NCBI GenBank assembly: GCA_038230395.1
Contig: JBBRNI010000001.1
Coordinates: forward strand, 186,001-250,000
Direction: 5' to 3'
From: JBDSWU01 sp038230395
GTDB lineage: Bacteria; Patescibacteriota; Saccharimonadia; Saccharimonadales; UBA4665
DNA length: 64,000 nucleotides
The first letter of the stretch is position 1. Each line of letters starts with the position of its first letter. Made by a program: the position numbers and the translations under genes. Below the pieces are notes generated by a model, which made no database searches, had not been told where the DNA came from, and was given only the letters and a program-made list of their open reading frames with translations. Below, in pieces: positions 35,064 to 43,845 of the stretch.

Positions 35064-35092
35064 TTGTCGTATTACAGGGGTTTTGTTACACT
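35064..35092 (+). promoter_or_regulatory. promoter of the Thr-Tyr-Thr tRNA cluster
   Basis: TTGTCG (35064-35069), 17 bases, TACACT (35087-35092). It places the start about 5 bases before the first tRNA. Confidence 0.6.
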
Positions 35093-35103
35093 TATTCGAG
35101 CTT

Positions 35104-35180
35104 GCCACCTTAGCTCAGCTGGTTAGAGCAGCTGTTTTGTAAACAGCAGGTCGTCGGTTCGAATCCGACAGGTGGCTCCA
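35104..35180 (+). tRNA. tRNA-Thr (anticodon TGT), CCA encoded
   Basis: Acceptor GCCACCT/AGGTGGC, anticodon loop TTTGTAA in stem GCTGT/ACAGC, T arm GTCGG-TTCGAAT-CCGAC, discriminator T and encoded CCA. Confidence 0.96.
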
Positions 35181-35200
35181 CAAATATATTTACAATTCAT

Positions 35201-35286
35201 GCGGGGTTAGTGAAGCGGTCAAACACTGCAGACTGTAAATCTGCCCTCTTACGAGTTCGGAGGTTCGAATCCTCCACCCCGCACCA
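35201..35286 (+). tRNA. tRNA-Tyr (anticodon GTA), CCA encoded
   Basis: Acceptor GCGGGGT/ACCCCGC, anticodon loop CTGTAAA in stem GCAGA/TCTGC, and a long variable arm (class II) as expected for bacterial tRNA-Tyr. Encoded CCA; three bases before the next tRNA. Confidence 0.96.
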
Positions 35287-35289
35287 AAA

Positions 35290-35364
<75 letters not shown>

Positions 35365-35385
35365 GGCGTATTTTATATTATATTG

Positions 35386-35551
35386 TTGACAAGACAGAGC
35401 TATCGAGTTAGCATAAGCATATTAGATGTAACTCCAAAAGAAATACATTTAAAAATAGAGCCGTCGTCTAAATAAAAATTAGACACCAACGGCGTCAATC
35501 ACTTCTTGCAAGAAGTACCCGCGAAAGTACCAGCTGATCACTGGTATTTTT
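35386..35551 (+). ncRNA. candidate small RNA or structured tRNA trailer before rpmG
   Basis: The tRNA-rpmG gap has a perfect TTGACA (35386-35391) and TAGCAT (35409-35414) with a 17-base spacer. Then follow an interrupted stem built on GTCTAA (35466-35471) and TTAGAC (35479-35484), a palindrome ACTTCTTGCAAGAAGT (near 35502-35517), and a terminator TACCAG (35528-35533)/CTGGTA (35541-35546) followed by TTTTTG. No open frame. A stand-alone RNA of about 130 bases fits; it could also be just the terminator region of the tRNA operon. Confidence 0.4.
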
Positions 35552-35572
35552 GCTTTCTATGCCCCTGATCTG

Positions 35573-35601
35573 TTGCGTACCAGACTCTGATCTGTTATCA
35601 T
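35573..35601 (+). promoter_or_regulatory. candidate rpmG promoter
   Basis: TTGCGT (35573-35578), 17 bases, TATCAT (35596-35601, 5/6). A leader of about 27 bases with AAGGTAG follows. Confidence 0.5.
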
Positions 35602-35634
35602 TGGAATAATTAAGTTATAAAAGGTAGTAATTTC

Positions 35635-35835
35635 ATGGCAAAAAAAGGCGATAAGCGCAAAATAATCGGTATGCTCTCAGAAGAGAGCGGTGAACGCTTG
35701 TATTACACAACCAAAAATACCATGAACACGCCCGAAAAGCTCAGCCTCAAGAAGTACAGTCCCAAACTGCGTAAAGTTGTTGTATTTACTGAAACCAAGA
35801 AGAATCTTGGCCGTAACGAAGCTCCTAAACGTTAG
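35635..35835 (+). CDS. rpmG: 50S ribosomal protein L33, zinc-free type
   Basis: MAKKGDKRKIIGML and YTTKNTMNTPEKLSLKKYSPKLRKVVVFTETKK follow the L33 family. The four cysteines of the zinc form (CxxC...CxxC) are absent: SEES and YSPKLRK stand at those places. 66 residues, with a short C-terminal extension. In many bacteria rpmG lies directly before secE-nusG; here those genes are 28 kb away. Confidence 0.93.
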   Translation: MAKKGDKRKIIGMLSEESGERLYYTTKNTMNTPEKLSLKKYSPKLRKVVVFTETKKNLGRNEAPKR

Positions 35836-35915
35836 CGCGCCTACGGCACGACAAGATAGCCGTCTCCAACAAAATGAATTCGTTCTTGAACCCTTAGGGG
35901 CGGTATAGCCTTATG

Positions 35916-37853
35916 TTACTTGTTTGTAAGGTCGAGGAGCGTGTTGATCATTTCAGCGTGGCTCCATACTAGAGGCGATACGCCAAGTGGTGAGGCGTCT
36001 GCTGGGTCAAACTGTTCACCAAGGGCGCTACTGTTGGTTTCGCGAGCTAGCGCCCAGTCAAGTAGTGGCTGAGCGGCTGCGAGGTTTGCGTTACCCATGT
36101 AGTATTGTGCAAGCCACAGACTGCTAACAATCCATGGATTACCGAGGTATTCGCGTTTAGTTAAGAAATAATTATCATTCTCGTACCGTAGTACGCCACC
36201 AGCTGGAGTAACGTTAAGTATACGTTTCTCGACTTGGGCAGCCGTGCTAACAAGACGCGGGTCGTCCAGGGGTAGGCCAGCGTACATGTATGGGCCGTAT
36301 AGGCTGGAGATATCGAGTGTGTTGTCATACTGCAAGCTACCGTCTTCTTGTAGTAGGAATCCCTTCACAAAATTACCGTCATCTGCGTTATACAACGTAT
36401 CTAGCTTGTCACGAATTTCATGGGCTGCCTTTTGCCATTTGTTGGCATCATCAGGAGCTTCGACAACCTGCGCCAGTTTAGCGGCTGCTAGAAGGCCCGC
36501 AATTACTACTGACACGGTGTAAGTCGAAGTCAGGAACTTCTCTTCCCACAGGTCGTAGCTGGCGTGCGGTAAACCAGTTTGTTTATCAATGAAATCAGTC
36601 ATGAAGTTGGCGCAGGGCGCGATAAAGGTATGGTACAAAGCATTAATTGTTGTAGCGTCCTGGCTTGCCTCGTAATACTCGTTCATCATGAATAAGACAC
36701 TAGCAGTTTCATCCTCTTGTATGGCGAGCTCACGCTTTCGACCGTGTACCAATGGGTGCCAGGTGCTGCCAACAGCACGATCCGGTTGGTATTTGTGCAT
36801 TAGGTAGCCATCCTTGTTCATGGTGTCGCGGGCAAAGTCAAAGAAGCGACGGGCTTCATCAAAGTGTCCGAGGCGTATCAGCGGCCACAATGCATATGCT
36901 GCGTCACGCGGCCAACAATAGCAGTAGTAATCCCTACCGTAGTTAAAGATGCTAGAATCACCACTAGCCAGTACCGAGCCGCGTTCGTCACAGTGGGCTT
37001 TTATAATTAGGAGGCTGTGCGACAAGCTTCGCTTGTGCTCGTCTGGCAGTGCTATACCAGTCTCTTCAAGCCATTTCTTCCAATAATTACGTGCCCGGTC
37101 TAGGCGTTCCGGCATTGCCTCGGCTTTGAATATAGAATGAATTTTTTGACAATCACTTTGGCTGGCGGCCGCTACAATCCAGTAATCTAAACTTTCTGTG
37201 GCTTGACCTGCAATGTTCTTTTGAAATCTAATAACACTGTCAACACCACCATGCTCAACAGGGTTTTCGGACAATTCACCATCCTCGGCGTCTTTAAAGG
37301 TACCAGCCTTACCCTCAATCGCGTAATTACCAACGGCGTACTGGTCAAAATCAGTGTTGTCTGTAAATTGACCGGCTATAAGTAGGCAATAGCGACCCTT
37401 GTAATCAAGAACGTAATGGTCATCAGGTACATACATGGCGGTATCGGCACGGCCCTGCCGAGAAATCTGAAATACTTGATGCATAAATAGTCGAACATCC
37501 CGATTGTTATCAGAGTTGTTTGTAATGCTAATGTGTCGGATAAGGGCGTTGTACTCTGGGTCTATATAATCTTGAAGCAATAGTGAGACCTGCAATGTTA
37601 CTGAGTTCAGCTGAATTGTGCTTATCAACGCATCTTGCTCGAAGTCGACAGATATTTCCCAGCTGCCATCATCAGTCCAGCTAAAGTTGCCGTCAACCCA
37701 GACTCCAATTTTGTGTTGCGTGGAACGGGCATTTGTTAGATTTTCGAGGCCAACATACGGATAATAGAAATCATGAACAAGTCCAGATTCATCAAGTCCA
37801 ACAAACAACTGTCCGTTACTGAGTACTACAGGTCGTCCCATATTAAATCCCAC
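35916..37853 (-). CDS. glycoside hydrolase family 15 (glucoamylase-like)
   Basis: 645 residues: an N-terminal beta-sandwich region (MGRPVVLSNGQLFVGLDESGLVHDFYYPYVG) and a C-terminal alpha/alpha barrel with YCYCWPRDAAYALWPLIRLG, YDLWEE and SPLVWSHAEMI, all typical of bacterial/archaeal GH15. No signal peptide, so cytoplasmic. It should release glucose from alpha-glucans or maltodextrins. Third gene of a minus-strand cassette, 15 bases after the GH57 stop. Confidence 0.9.
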   Translation of the reverse strand: MGFNMGRPVVLSNGQLFVGLDESGLVHDFYYPYVGLENLTNARSTQHKIGVWVDGNFSWTDDGSWEISVDFEQDALISTIQLNSVTLQVSLLLQDYIDPEYNALIRHISITNNSDNNRDVRLFMHQVFQISRQGRADTAMYVPDDHYVLDYKGRYCLLIAGQFTDNTDFDQYAVGNYAIEGKAGTFKDAEDGELSENPVEHGGVDSVIRFQKNIAGQATESLDYWIVAAASQSDCQKIHSIFKAEAMPERLDRARNYWKKWLEETGIALPDEHKRSLSHSLLIIKAHCDERGSVLASGDSSIFNYGRDYYCYCWPRDAAYALWPLIRLGHFDEARRFFDFARDTMNKDGYLMHKYQPDRAVGSTWHPLVHGRKRELAIQEDETASVLFMMNEYYEASQDATTINALYHTFIAPCANFMTDFIDKQTGLPHASYDLWEEKFLTSTYTVSVVIAGLLAAAKLAQVVEAPDDANKWQKAAHEIRDKLDTLYNADDGNFVKGFLLQEDGSLQYDNTLDISSLYGPYMYAGLPLDDPRLVSTAAQVEKRILNVTPAGGVLRYENDNYFLTKREYLGNPWIVSSLWLAQYYMGNANLAAAQPLLDWALARETNSSALGEQFDPADASPLGVSPLVWSHAEMINTLLDLTNK

Positions 37854-37868
37854 CTCTGATTATCATGA

Positions 37869-39077
37869 TTAGACTGGTATCCCTTTTTGACTGAGCCTGA
37901 ATTTGAGGTCATGGAAGGCATTCATAAAGTTAATGTAAGCCTCGTAAGGTGTTTTGTAAGGGCTAAAGTAGGCGTGGATATCGCCATCATTAAAGTATTT
38001 CGTACACATGTAGTAAAAATGGTCAGAAGTCTGCAGCTTGCGCCAATCTTCGATTAAGTGTAGATCATTGCTGCCAATAATCCGGTCCTGTAAGTCGTAT
38101 AGGGCTTGTATCGAACCAGTTTGCATGCCGTTACCAAGCCAAGCGGATAGATCACGCTCTGTGTCTGCCCATGTAATTGTTTCGGGAACGTCAACGGTGT
38201 CTACTGGCTCGAAACTATCAATCACTTCGGACACTGTCATAAAGGTATTTCCTTCAGTTTTGAGCCATTCTTGTGGCAGATGTGACAAGAAGCCGAATAT
38301 TCCTGATTCTTCCCACTGGTGCTCGCCAAAAGTCTCATAATCCATGAATAGGTTGAAATTAGTGCCGTTAGGGTCACTATTAAGCCAGTTAGTAAATTTG
38401 TCGGCAGTTAGCGGCCACTGTTCCCAGTTTTGATCGCCAAATCGGAAGGCAATGTCATCTGACAGCTTATAATTCTTCATTAATAATCTAATTTGATTAG
38501 TGTATGTCGGGCGGTAGACAAAGTTTGGGCTACGCCAATCCAATATGGGGTCCCAGCCTTCTGCCAAAACACCTTTATAGCCAGCACGATCCGCCCAATA
38601 GGCAACATCGTTGTTATAGCACAGTTCGGTGTTACGGAAAACTTGCGGTGTCTGACCAAACGTTTCCTGGATCTTGAGTTTATGCATCTCAACCTGCATC
38701 TCAAATTCTGCGCGGGAATAGAAGAATGCTAGGCTGTGGTGATAAGTTTCAGCTACTATTTCGACGCGGCCAGTAGCACAGAGGTCTTTAAATGATTGCA
38801 AAGCCTCGGGTGACCACAGCTCCAACTGTTCGATAACTGTTCCCGTTATGGACAGGCTTAATTTGAACTGCGGGTTGTCGTTGAGCAACTGTAATAATCG
38901 CGCATTGGTTGGTAGATAAGACTTTTCGGCTACCTTTTGTAGGATACGATGATTACTCTCTTGATCGTCGTAGGCAGCTTCGAAATAATCATGTTTGACG
39001 GCAGTATCAAATACAGTGTAATGCCGTATTCGAAAAGGCTGGTGGACGTGCATATACAGCACTATTGCTTTGCTCAT
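37869..39077 (-). CDS. glycoside hydrolase family 57 alpha-amylase-like
   Basis: 402 residues with GH57 region I (HVHQPFR), the NTELCYNND region carrying the catalytic Glu, and MDYETFGEHQWEESG carrying the catalytic Asp. No signal peptide. Likely an intracellular alpha-amylase or 4-alpha-glucanotransferase. Its ATG overlaps the stop of the upstream glycosyltransferase by 4 bases (ATGA). Confidence 0.9.
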   Translation of the reverse strand: MSKAIVLYMHVHQPFRIRHYTVFDTAVKHDYFEAAYDDQESNHRILQKVAEKSYLPTNARLLQLLNDNPQFKLSLSITGTVIEQLELWSPEALQSFKDLCATGRVEIVAETYHHSLAFFYSRAEFEMQVEMHKLKIQETFGQTPQVFRNTELCYNNDVAYWADRAGYKGVLAEGWDPILDWRSPNFVYRPTYTNQIRLLMKNYKLSDDIAFRFGDQNWEQWPLTADKFTNWLNSDPNGTNFNLFMDYETFGEHQWEESGIFGFLSHLPQEWLKTEGNTFMTVSEVIDSFEPVDTVDVPETITWADTERDLSAWLGNGMQTGSIQALYDLQDRIIGSNDLHLIEDWRKLQTSDHFYYMCTKYFNDGDIHAYFSPYKTPYEAYINFMNAFHDLKFRLSQKGIPV

Positions 39078-40291
39078 ACCGTTACTACCGCTAGCTGACG
39101 CTCATGATGACGCCTGTACATAGCTTCGATCTTGTGGCTAGCATCGTCCCAGGACATTTTATCGTATTCTAAGAGAGCATTTTTGTGTAATTCATCCCGC
39201 AGCGGGTCATTTTGGATGACGGCTGTAATCTGATTGGCCATTTCGTCAATATCCCAAAAGTCGACTTTGAGGCAGTTGCGCAGCACTTCGCTGACACCAG
39301 ACTGCTTACTGACCAGAGCTGGGGTGCCATAACCTATGGCTTCTAGGGGTGTTAAGCCAAAAGGTTCCGAGACTGACGGCATAACGAATAAGTCACCGAT
39401 AGCAAAAGCGTCACGCAGACGCTTGCCACGCTGGAAATCAGTAAACAGAACGTTTGGGCCAATACCCAGGTCGGCGGCTAGGTCAATCAGCTCATAATAC
39501 TGCTCGCCGCTACCAACTATCAAAAATAAAGTTTTGGGGGCACGGGCAATAACCGCTTGAGCGGCGCGTAATAAGTTGGGCAGGCCCTTTTGGACAGTCA
39601 AGCGACCAACGTTCGTAACAATCCGGTAGCCTTGAGCGCGCATAGTCTCTAGATAACGGTATGAGTTATCGGTATCAAGCGGCGCCAAATCATCAGGCGT
39701 TATGCTGTTGTGAACAACTTCAATCTTATCTTCAGGCACTCCGTAGTCACGAATAATAACGTTCTTGGTATGCTGGCTAACGGCAATTATGCGATCGGCC
39801 AGCTGAAAGCCCAGTTCCTCAATCTCGTGCACTAAAGGGTTACCATGACGTGAACCAGCCCGATCAGATTCAACAGAGTGGACATGCAATATAATTGGGC
39901 AACCACGCATTTCTTTGACTCGCAAGGCGGCCCGAAAAGTTAGCCAGTCGTGAGCATGGACTATGTCAAATTCTTTTTCTTCGACAATACGCGCCACAGC
40001 GTGTTCATATAGCTGTTGCTGAGCATAAATATCAAGCCATTCTTCGGAGCCATCTTCGAGGATATATTTATAACTGTCGTATGCGATACCAGAGCGGATC
40101 ACTTCAGCTACGCCTTGTGGGTGGGCTGCTGAAATATCCATAAAATCTATGCCGTGATCAGCCTTGTAGGGTAGAACAAAATCAATTGATAAGTCTTTTT
40201 TGGAGAGAGCTTTACACAACTGGTAGCACGCGATACCTAAACCACCACTGTTATGTGGCGGTAATTCCCAGCCAAGCATCAGTATTTTCAT
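39074..40291 (-). CDS. GT4 family glycosyltransferase, glycogen-synthase-like
   Basis: GT-B fold protein of 405 residues. N-terminal MLGWELPPHNSGGLGIACYQL with the glycine-rich acceptor loop; C-terminal VGRLTVQKGLPNLLRA and the EX7E motif EPFGLTPLEA. N-terminal resemblance to starch/glycogen synthases and the GH57-GH15 partners suggest alpha-glucan synthesis or remodelling. AGAGGA precedes the start. First gene of the cassette. Confidence 0.87.
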   Translation of the reverse strand: MKILMLGWELPPHNSGGLGIACYQLCKALSKKDLSIDFVLPYKADHGIDFMDISAAHPQGVAEVIRSGIAYDSYKYILEDGSEEWLDIYAQQQLYEHAVARIVEEKEFDIVHAHDWLTFRAALRVKEMRGCPIILHVHSVESDRAGSRHGNPLVHEIEELGFQLADRIIAVSQHTKNVIIRDYGVPEDKIEVVHNSITPDDLAPLDTDNSYRYLETMRAQGYRIVTNVGRLTVQKGLPNLLRAAQAVIARAPKTLFLIVGSGEQYYELIDLAADLGIGPNVLFTDFQRGKRLRDAFAIGDLFVMPSVSEPFGLTPLEAIGYGTPALVSKQSGVSEVLRNCLKVDFWDIDEMANQITAVIQNDPLRDELHKNALLEYDKMSWDDASHKIEAMYRRHHERQLAVVTV

Positions 40292-40434
40292 TATCCTCTT
40301 TTTAACTCGCTTATTTTATTTTTCTTATGCTTAGTTTAACGGATAGGAGCACCTAAACACAAGCCTCTAAAACACAAGCACTATACTGAGTTGAATTATA
40401 GCACATATTCTAACTACAACGGGTCGCTTAGTGA

Positions 40435-40464
40435 TTGATTGTAAGTAATAAAAACATGTATCAT
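40435..40464 (+). promoter_or_regulatory. promoter of the alpha/beta hydrolase (leaderless)
   Basis: TTGATT (40435-40440), 18 bases, TATCAT (40459-40464). Only 8 bases separate the -10 box from the ATG at 40473. Confidence 0.6.
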
Positions 40465-40472
40465 GAAAGACT

Positions 40473-41276
40473 ATGAAACTCTACAGTCAGGTAAGTGGTG
40501 AGGGCAAGGATCTTGTCTTGTTAACAGGTCTAGCCGGCTCAACGCGTTACTGGAACCACATACATGACCAATTGCTTCAAGTCGGATTTCGAGTGATCCG
40601 CCTAGACATGCTTGGTTTTGGTCGCTCGCCTCGAATCAGTTCAAAGGAGGGTAGTTATACGCCAACCACTCACGTAGAATCTATTGTTGAGACACTTCAA
40701 CAGCTACGAGTCCACAATGCGACAATTGTTGGATATTCTGTGAGCTGCAGTGCTGTGCTGCGGATAGCGGCCTTGAACCCAGAGTTATGCGCAAGCGCTG
40801 TTTTGTTTTGCCCGCCTGTTTATTCGTCGTATGAGGCTGCTGATGGCCTGGCTTATTTAACCGGCGACTTACCTAGATGGATTCTTGATAGCATATACGC
40901 CCGGATCATCTGTAAACTGGTGTGTAATAACAAAGCCATTGCTTTACCAATCTACCGCCGTATTGCAACAACCGTACCTATGGAGGTTCGTGAAGATGCC
41001 CGGTTACATAACTGGAAAAGCTACCGTGAAAGTTTTGATAATCTAATGTTGCACTACCGATCTGAATCAGATCTGTCTGCTAGTGCGGTGCCTACATTAA
41101 TGGTCTACGGTACTGCCGACAAATCAGTAGAAGCCAACTACTTAGAGTCACTGACGAAGTTATACCCGCAAGTGCGAACGCTAATGGTTGATGGTGGACA
41201 CCATCAAATACCGAATGAGTCACCAGATTTAACAGTGCGCATTATTACATCACCTAAACTGATTAAGACTATTTAA
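40473..41276 (+). CDS. alpha/beta hydrolase
   Basis: 267 residues. Oxyanion/lid entry LTGLAGSTRYW, RLDMLGFGRSP, nucleophile elbow GYSVSC (Ser), acid YGTADKSV and base GGHHQIPNESPD, which make a complete Ser-Asp-His triad. No signal peptide. Substrate not predictable. The end overlaps the convergent oxidoreductase gene by 8 bases. Confidence 0.88.
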   Translation: MKLYSQVSGEGKDLVLLTGLAGSTRYWNHIHDQLLQVGFRVIRLDMLGFGRSPRISSKEGSYTPTTHVESIVETLQQLRVHNATIVGYSVSCSAVLRIAALNPELCASAVLFCPPVYSSYEAADGLAYLTGDLPRWILDSIYARIICKLVCNNKAIALPIYRRIATTVPMEVREDARLHNWKSYRESFDNLMLHYRSESDLSASAVPTLMVYGTADKSVEANYLESLTKLYPQVRTLMVDGGHHQIPNESPDLTVRIITSPKLIKTI

Positions 41277-42684
41277 ACTTTGTTCGAATCCAGCTCTTAG
41301 CGAGCTTGCCCGGTAGGCTTGTAATAAGCTTATCAAGCCTAGCCTGAAGTGCTAATTGCCTGACGCCTAAGGCATATGTCGGATAGGCTTGAATACCACT
41401 GCTCAATTCTTTTAGGTTAGGCGTAGTTACAATACGCGCTAATATTTCAGCAGCCATCACACCAACAACTGTCGCTGCCAGGATATTCTGGTTATTATCA
41501 GTTAATATTTCTACAAATCCGTTTTCATCTTCGGCTACAGCCTTGTCGATATCACTATAATTGAGCCGGCGAACTTCATATGTGACTTTTTTGGTGTCTA
41601 AGTCGATCTTTAGTGGACCAAAATGTGCTATTTCAGGCGTGCTAAAGGTTGTCCACGGTAGAGATGCAACGTCAAACGCTTTATGTGTTCCAAACAGAGC
41701 GTTTTGGACAGCAATGCCAGCTTGCTCACCAGCGGCGTGGGTAAATTGAGGGCCACCGTTGCAATCACCAATAGCGTAGATATGCTTGTTACTGGTGCGC
41801 AACGTTTTATTAACTGTTATGCCTCTTTTGGTTGATTTAATACCTGCAAGCTCCAAATTATCCGGCATGTTTGCTTGGCGGCCAGCTGCTACTAATAGTT
41901 TCTCTGATTTTATAATCGCACCATCATCCAGTTTAATGCTGACGCCGCTGTGGTCATACGTTGTGTTGACAATTGTAGCGCCAAATTGAATATCGATTCC
42001 CATAGTCTCAATCGACTTTCTCAGTATTGAAGCTGCCTCGATTTCATCACGCGGCAAAAGTCGATCACCGGACTGAATAATCGTGACTTTTGTGCCCAGC
42101 ATAGCAAAAGCCTGCCCCAGCTCGCAGCCAATGGGGCCGCCACCAATAACCACCAAACTTTTAGGCAGGCTATCGAGTGAGAATATAGATTCATTAGTGA
42201 GATATGGACCATCAGTTAGACCAGGACTATCTGGTACGGCTGGCCGTGAGCCAGTAGAGATTATAAATCTTTTGGCTTTAAGTGTGCGGCCTCCAACAGT
42301 TATGGTGTTTCGGCCAGTGAATACAGCCTTACCATGTACCACTTCCACGCCTAAGCTTTCATAATAGCCATCATTGTCATGAGTGTCTTCTATCGTCTTT
42401 ATTGCACGCTGTATGTGCTGTTTGACAACACTAAAATTAATTATAGGTGAAGCCGTTATACCTATTGGCTGAGCGTGCTCAGCTTGCCATGCGATTCGAG
42501 CCGCGTGGATCAATGCCTTGCTCGGCACACAGCCACTGTGCAGGCATTCGCCGCCTAGTGACTGCTGGCTTTCTATCATGGCTACTCGGGCGCCAAGTTT
42601 AGCAGCGGTTTCGGCGGCCACCAGCCCACCTGAACCAGCACCAATGACTATGAGACCGTAAACGTCATCTATTTGCTTATGCAT
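41269..42684 (-). CDS. FAD-dependent pyridine nucleotide-disulfide oxidoreductase
   Basis: 471 residues. FAD-binding GAGSGGLVAAETAAKLG, redox-active pair GGECLHSGCVPSKALIH, NAD(P)-binding GGGPIGCELGQAFAMLG, and FAD motif IYAIGDCNGGPQFTHAAG. This is the group I layout of lipoamide dehydrogenase and mercuric reductase. The C-terminal catalytic HxHPT...E of lipoamide dehydrogenase is replaced (QAYPTYALGVRQ), so a lipoamide role is unlikely. No pyruvate dehydrogenase genes nearby. Divergent from crtE. Confidence 0.88.
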   Translation of the reverse strand: MHKQIDDVYGLIVIGAGSGGLVAAETAAKLGARVAMIESQQSLGGECLHSGCVPSKALIHAARIAWQAEHAQPIGITASPIINFSVVKQHIQRAIKTIEDTHDNDGYYESLGVEVVHGKAVFTGRNTITVGGRTLKAKRFIISTGSRPAVPDSPGLTDGPYLTNESIFSLDSLPKSLVVIGGGPIGCELGQAFAMLGTKVTIIQSGDRLLPRDEIEAASILRKSIETMGIDIQFGATIVNTTYDHSGVSIKLDDGAIIKSEKLLVAAGRQANMPDNLELAGIKSTKRGITVNKTLRTSNKHIYAIGDCNGGPQFTHAAGEQAGIAVQNALFGTHKAFDVASLPWTTFSTPEIAHFGPLKIDLDTKKVTYEVRRLNYSDIDKAVAEDENGFVEILTDNNQNILAATVVGVMAAEILARIVTTPNLKELSSGIQAYPTYALGVRQLALQARLDKLITSLPGKLAKSWIRTKFK

Positions 42685-42731
42685 ACCGCGTAGTATAGCA
42701 AAAATACCAAAATATGATCAAAACAGCTCGA

Positions 42732-42760
42732 TTGTGTTACACCTGCGGTGTTGATATAAT
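42732..42760 (+). promoter_or_regulatory. crt operon promoter (extended -10, leaderless)
   Basis: Extended -10 TGATATAAT (42752-42760) with a weak -35 TTGTGT (42732-42737) at 17 bases. The crtE ATG is 8 bases downstream, so the operon mRNA should be nearly leaderless. Confidence 0.7.
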
Positions 42761-42768
42761 TACCTGTA

Positions 42769-43845
42769 ATGAATGAACAGATTGAGCGGCCCGATCGTTT
42801 AGAAACGGTCAGAGAAGATGTGGCAGGGCTAATTGATAACTATTGCCAAGCTCAGATAGCTCATGCCAGCGATATGAGCCAATCGTATGAACGTTTATGG
42901 CGCCAAACTCAATCTTATTTACTTGGCGGTGGCAAGCGCTTTCGGCCCTACTTAGTAGTACTTTCATATCAAGCTTATGGCGGCAGTGACTATGAAACTA
43001 TTTTGCATGTTGCCGCTGCCTGGGAGCTTGTACACAACTGTTTACTCATACACGATGACATCATCGATCGGGACATAACAAGACACGGCAAGCCGAATAT
43101 AGCAGGTGCTTACCGGCAGATCTATGAGCCTTTAACTGGTGAAGCTAGTGCCAAACATTACGCTGACAGCGCAGCGTTATTGGCGGGTGATCTAGTTATG
43201 AATGCCTCTTTTGACTTTATTGTATCAAGCGACTTAAGTAGTGACCAAAAAGTCAGCGCCTGTAAGCTACTTAATCAGGCGATATTTAACGTTGGTGGTG
43301 GCGAATTTTTGGATATGGAGGCGACGCTCCTAGAATATGGCTTAGTTGACTCGGCCCTCATCGCACAACAAAAAACAGCTCATTACTCCTTCATGAGCCC
43401 GTTACAAGTCGGGGCGACGTTAGCTGGTGCCAGTGTCCAAGATATAACTGATCTTACAGGCTGGGGAGCTAAGCTAGGCTTTGGTTTTCAGTTGGTCGAC
43501 GACATGCTTGGGTTATATGGGGACGAAGCGGTTATAGGCAAATCAGCAAAAAGTGATTTACGCGAAGGTAAACATACAGCTATCTTGGATGGGATAATTA
43601 AGCTAGGCACCCCAGACCAGGTAGACTCACTATTGACTATTATAAAATCAGGTTCTATAAGCGACGATGATGTCTCAGCAGTGCGGGCACTAGCAGAGGA
43701 TACGGGAGCTAGGTTAGTAGTTCAATCAGTTATTGATCAGATTCGTGAAGAAACCGAACGGATGGTCATTTCGCTAAAAATTGATGAAATGTTCAAGCAA
43801 GAATTTTCATGGGTGGTAGGTGCATGTTTGGACAGAAGCTCATGA
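42769..43845 (+). CDS. crtE: geranylgeranyl diphosphate synthase
   Basis: Prenyltransferase of 358 residues. First aspartate-rich motif LLIHDDIIDRDITRHG, second GFQLVDDMLGLYGD, plus GGGKRFRPYLV near the N-terminus. It makes the C20 (or longer) diphosphate from IPP and allylic precursors. It heads the operon and overlaps crtB by 4 bases (ATGA). No IPP/DMAPP synthesis genes are in this window, so the precursor source is open. Confidence 0.9.
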   Translation: MNEQIERPDRLETVREDVAGLIDNYCQAQIAHASDMSQSYERLWRQTQSYLLGGGKRFRPYLVVLSYQAYGGSDYETILHVAAAWELVHNCLLIHDDIIDRDITRHGKPNIAGAYRQIYEPLTGEASAKHYADSAALLAGDLVMNASFDFIVSSDLSSDQKVSACKLLNQAIFNVGGGEFLDMEATLLEYGLVDSALIAQQKTAHYSFMSPLQVGATLAGASVQDITDLTGWGAKLGFGFQLVDDMLGLYGDEAVIGKSAKSDLREGKHTAILDGIIKLGTPDQVDSLLTIIKSGSISDDDVSAVRALAEDTGARLVVQSVIDQIREETERMVISLKIDEMFKQEFSWVVGACLDRSS

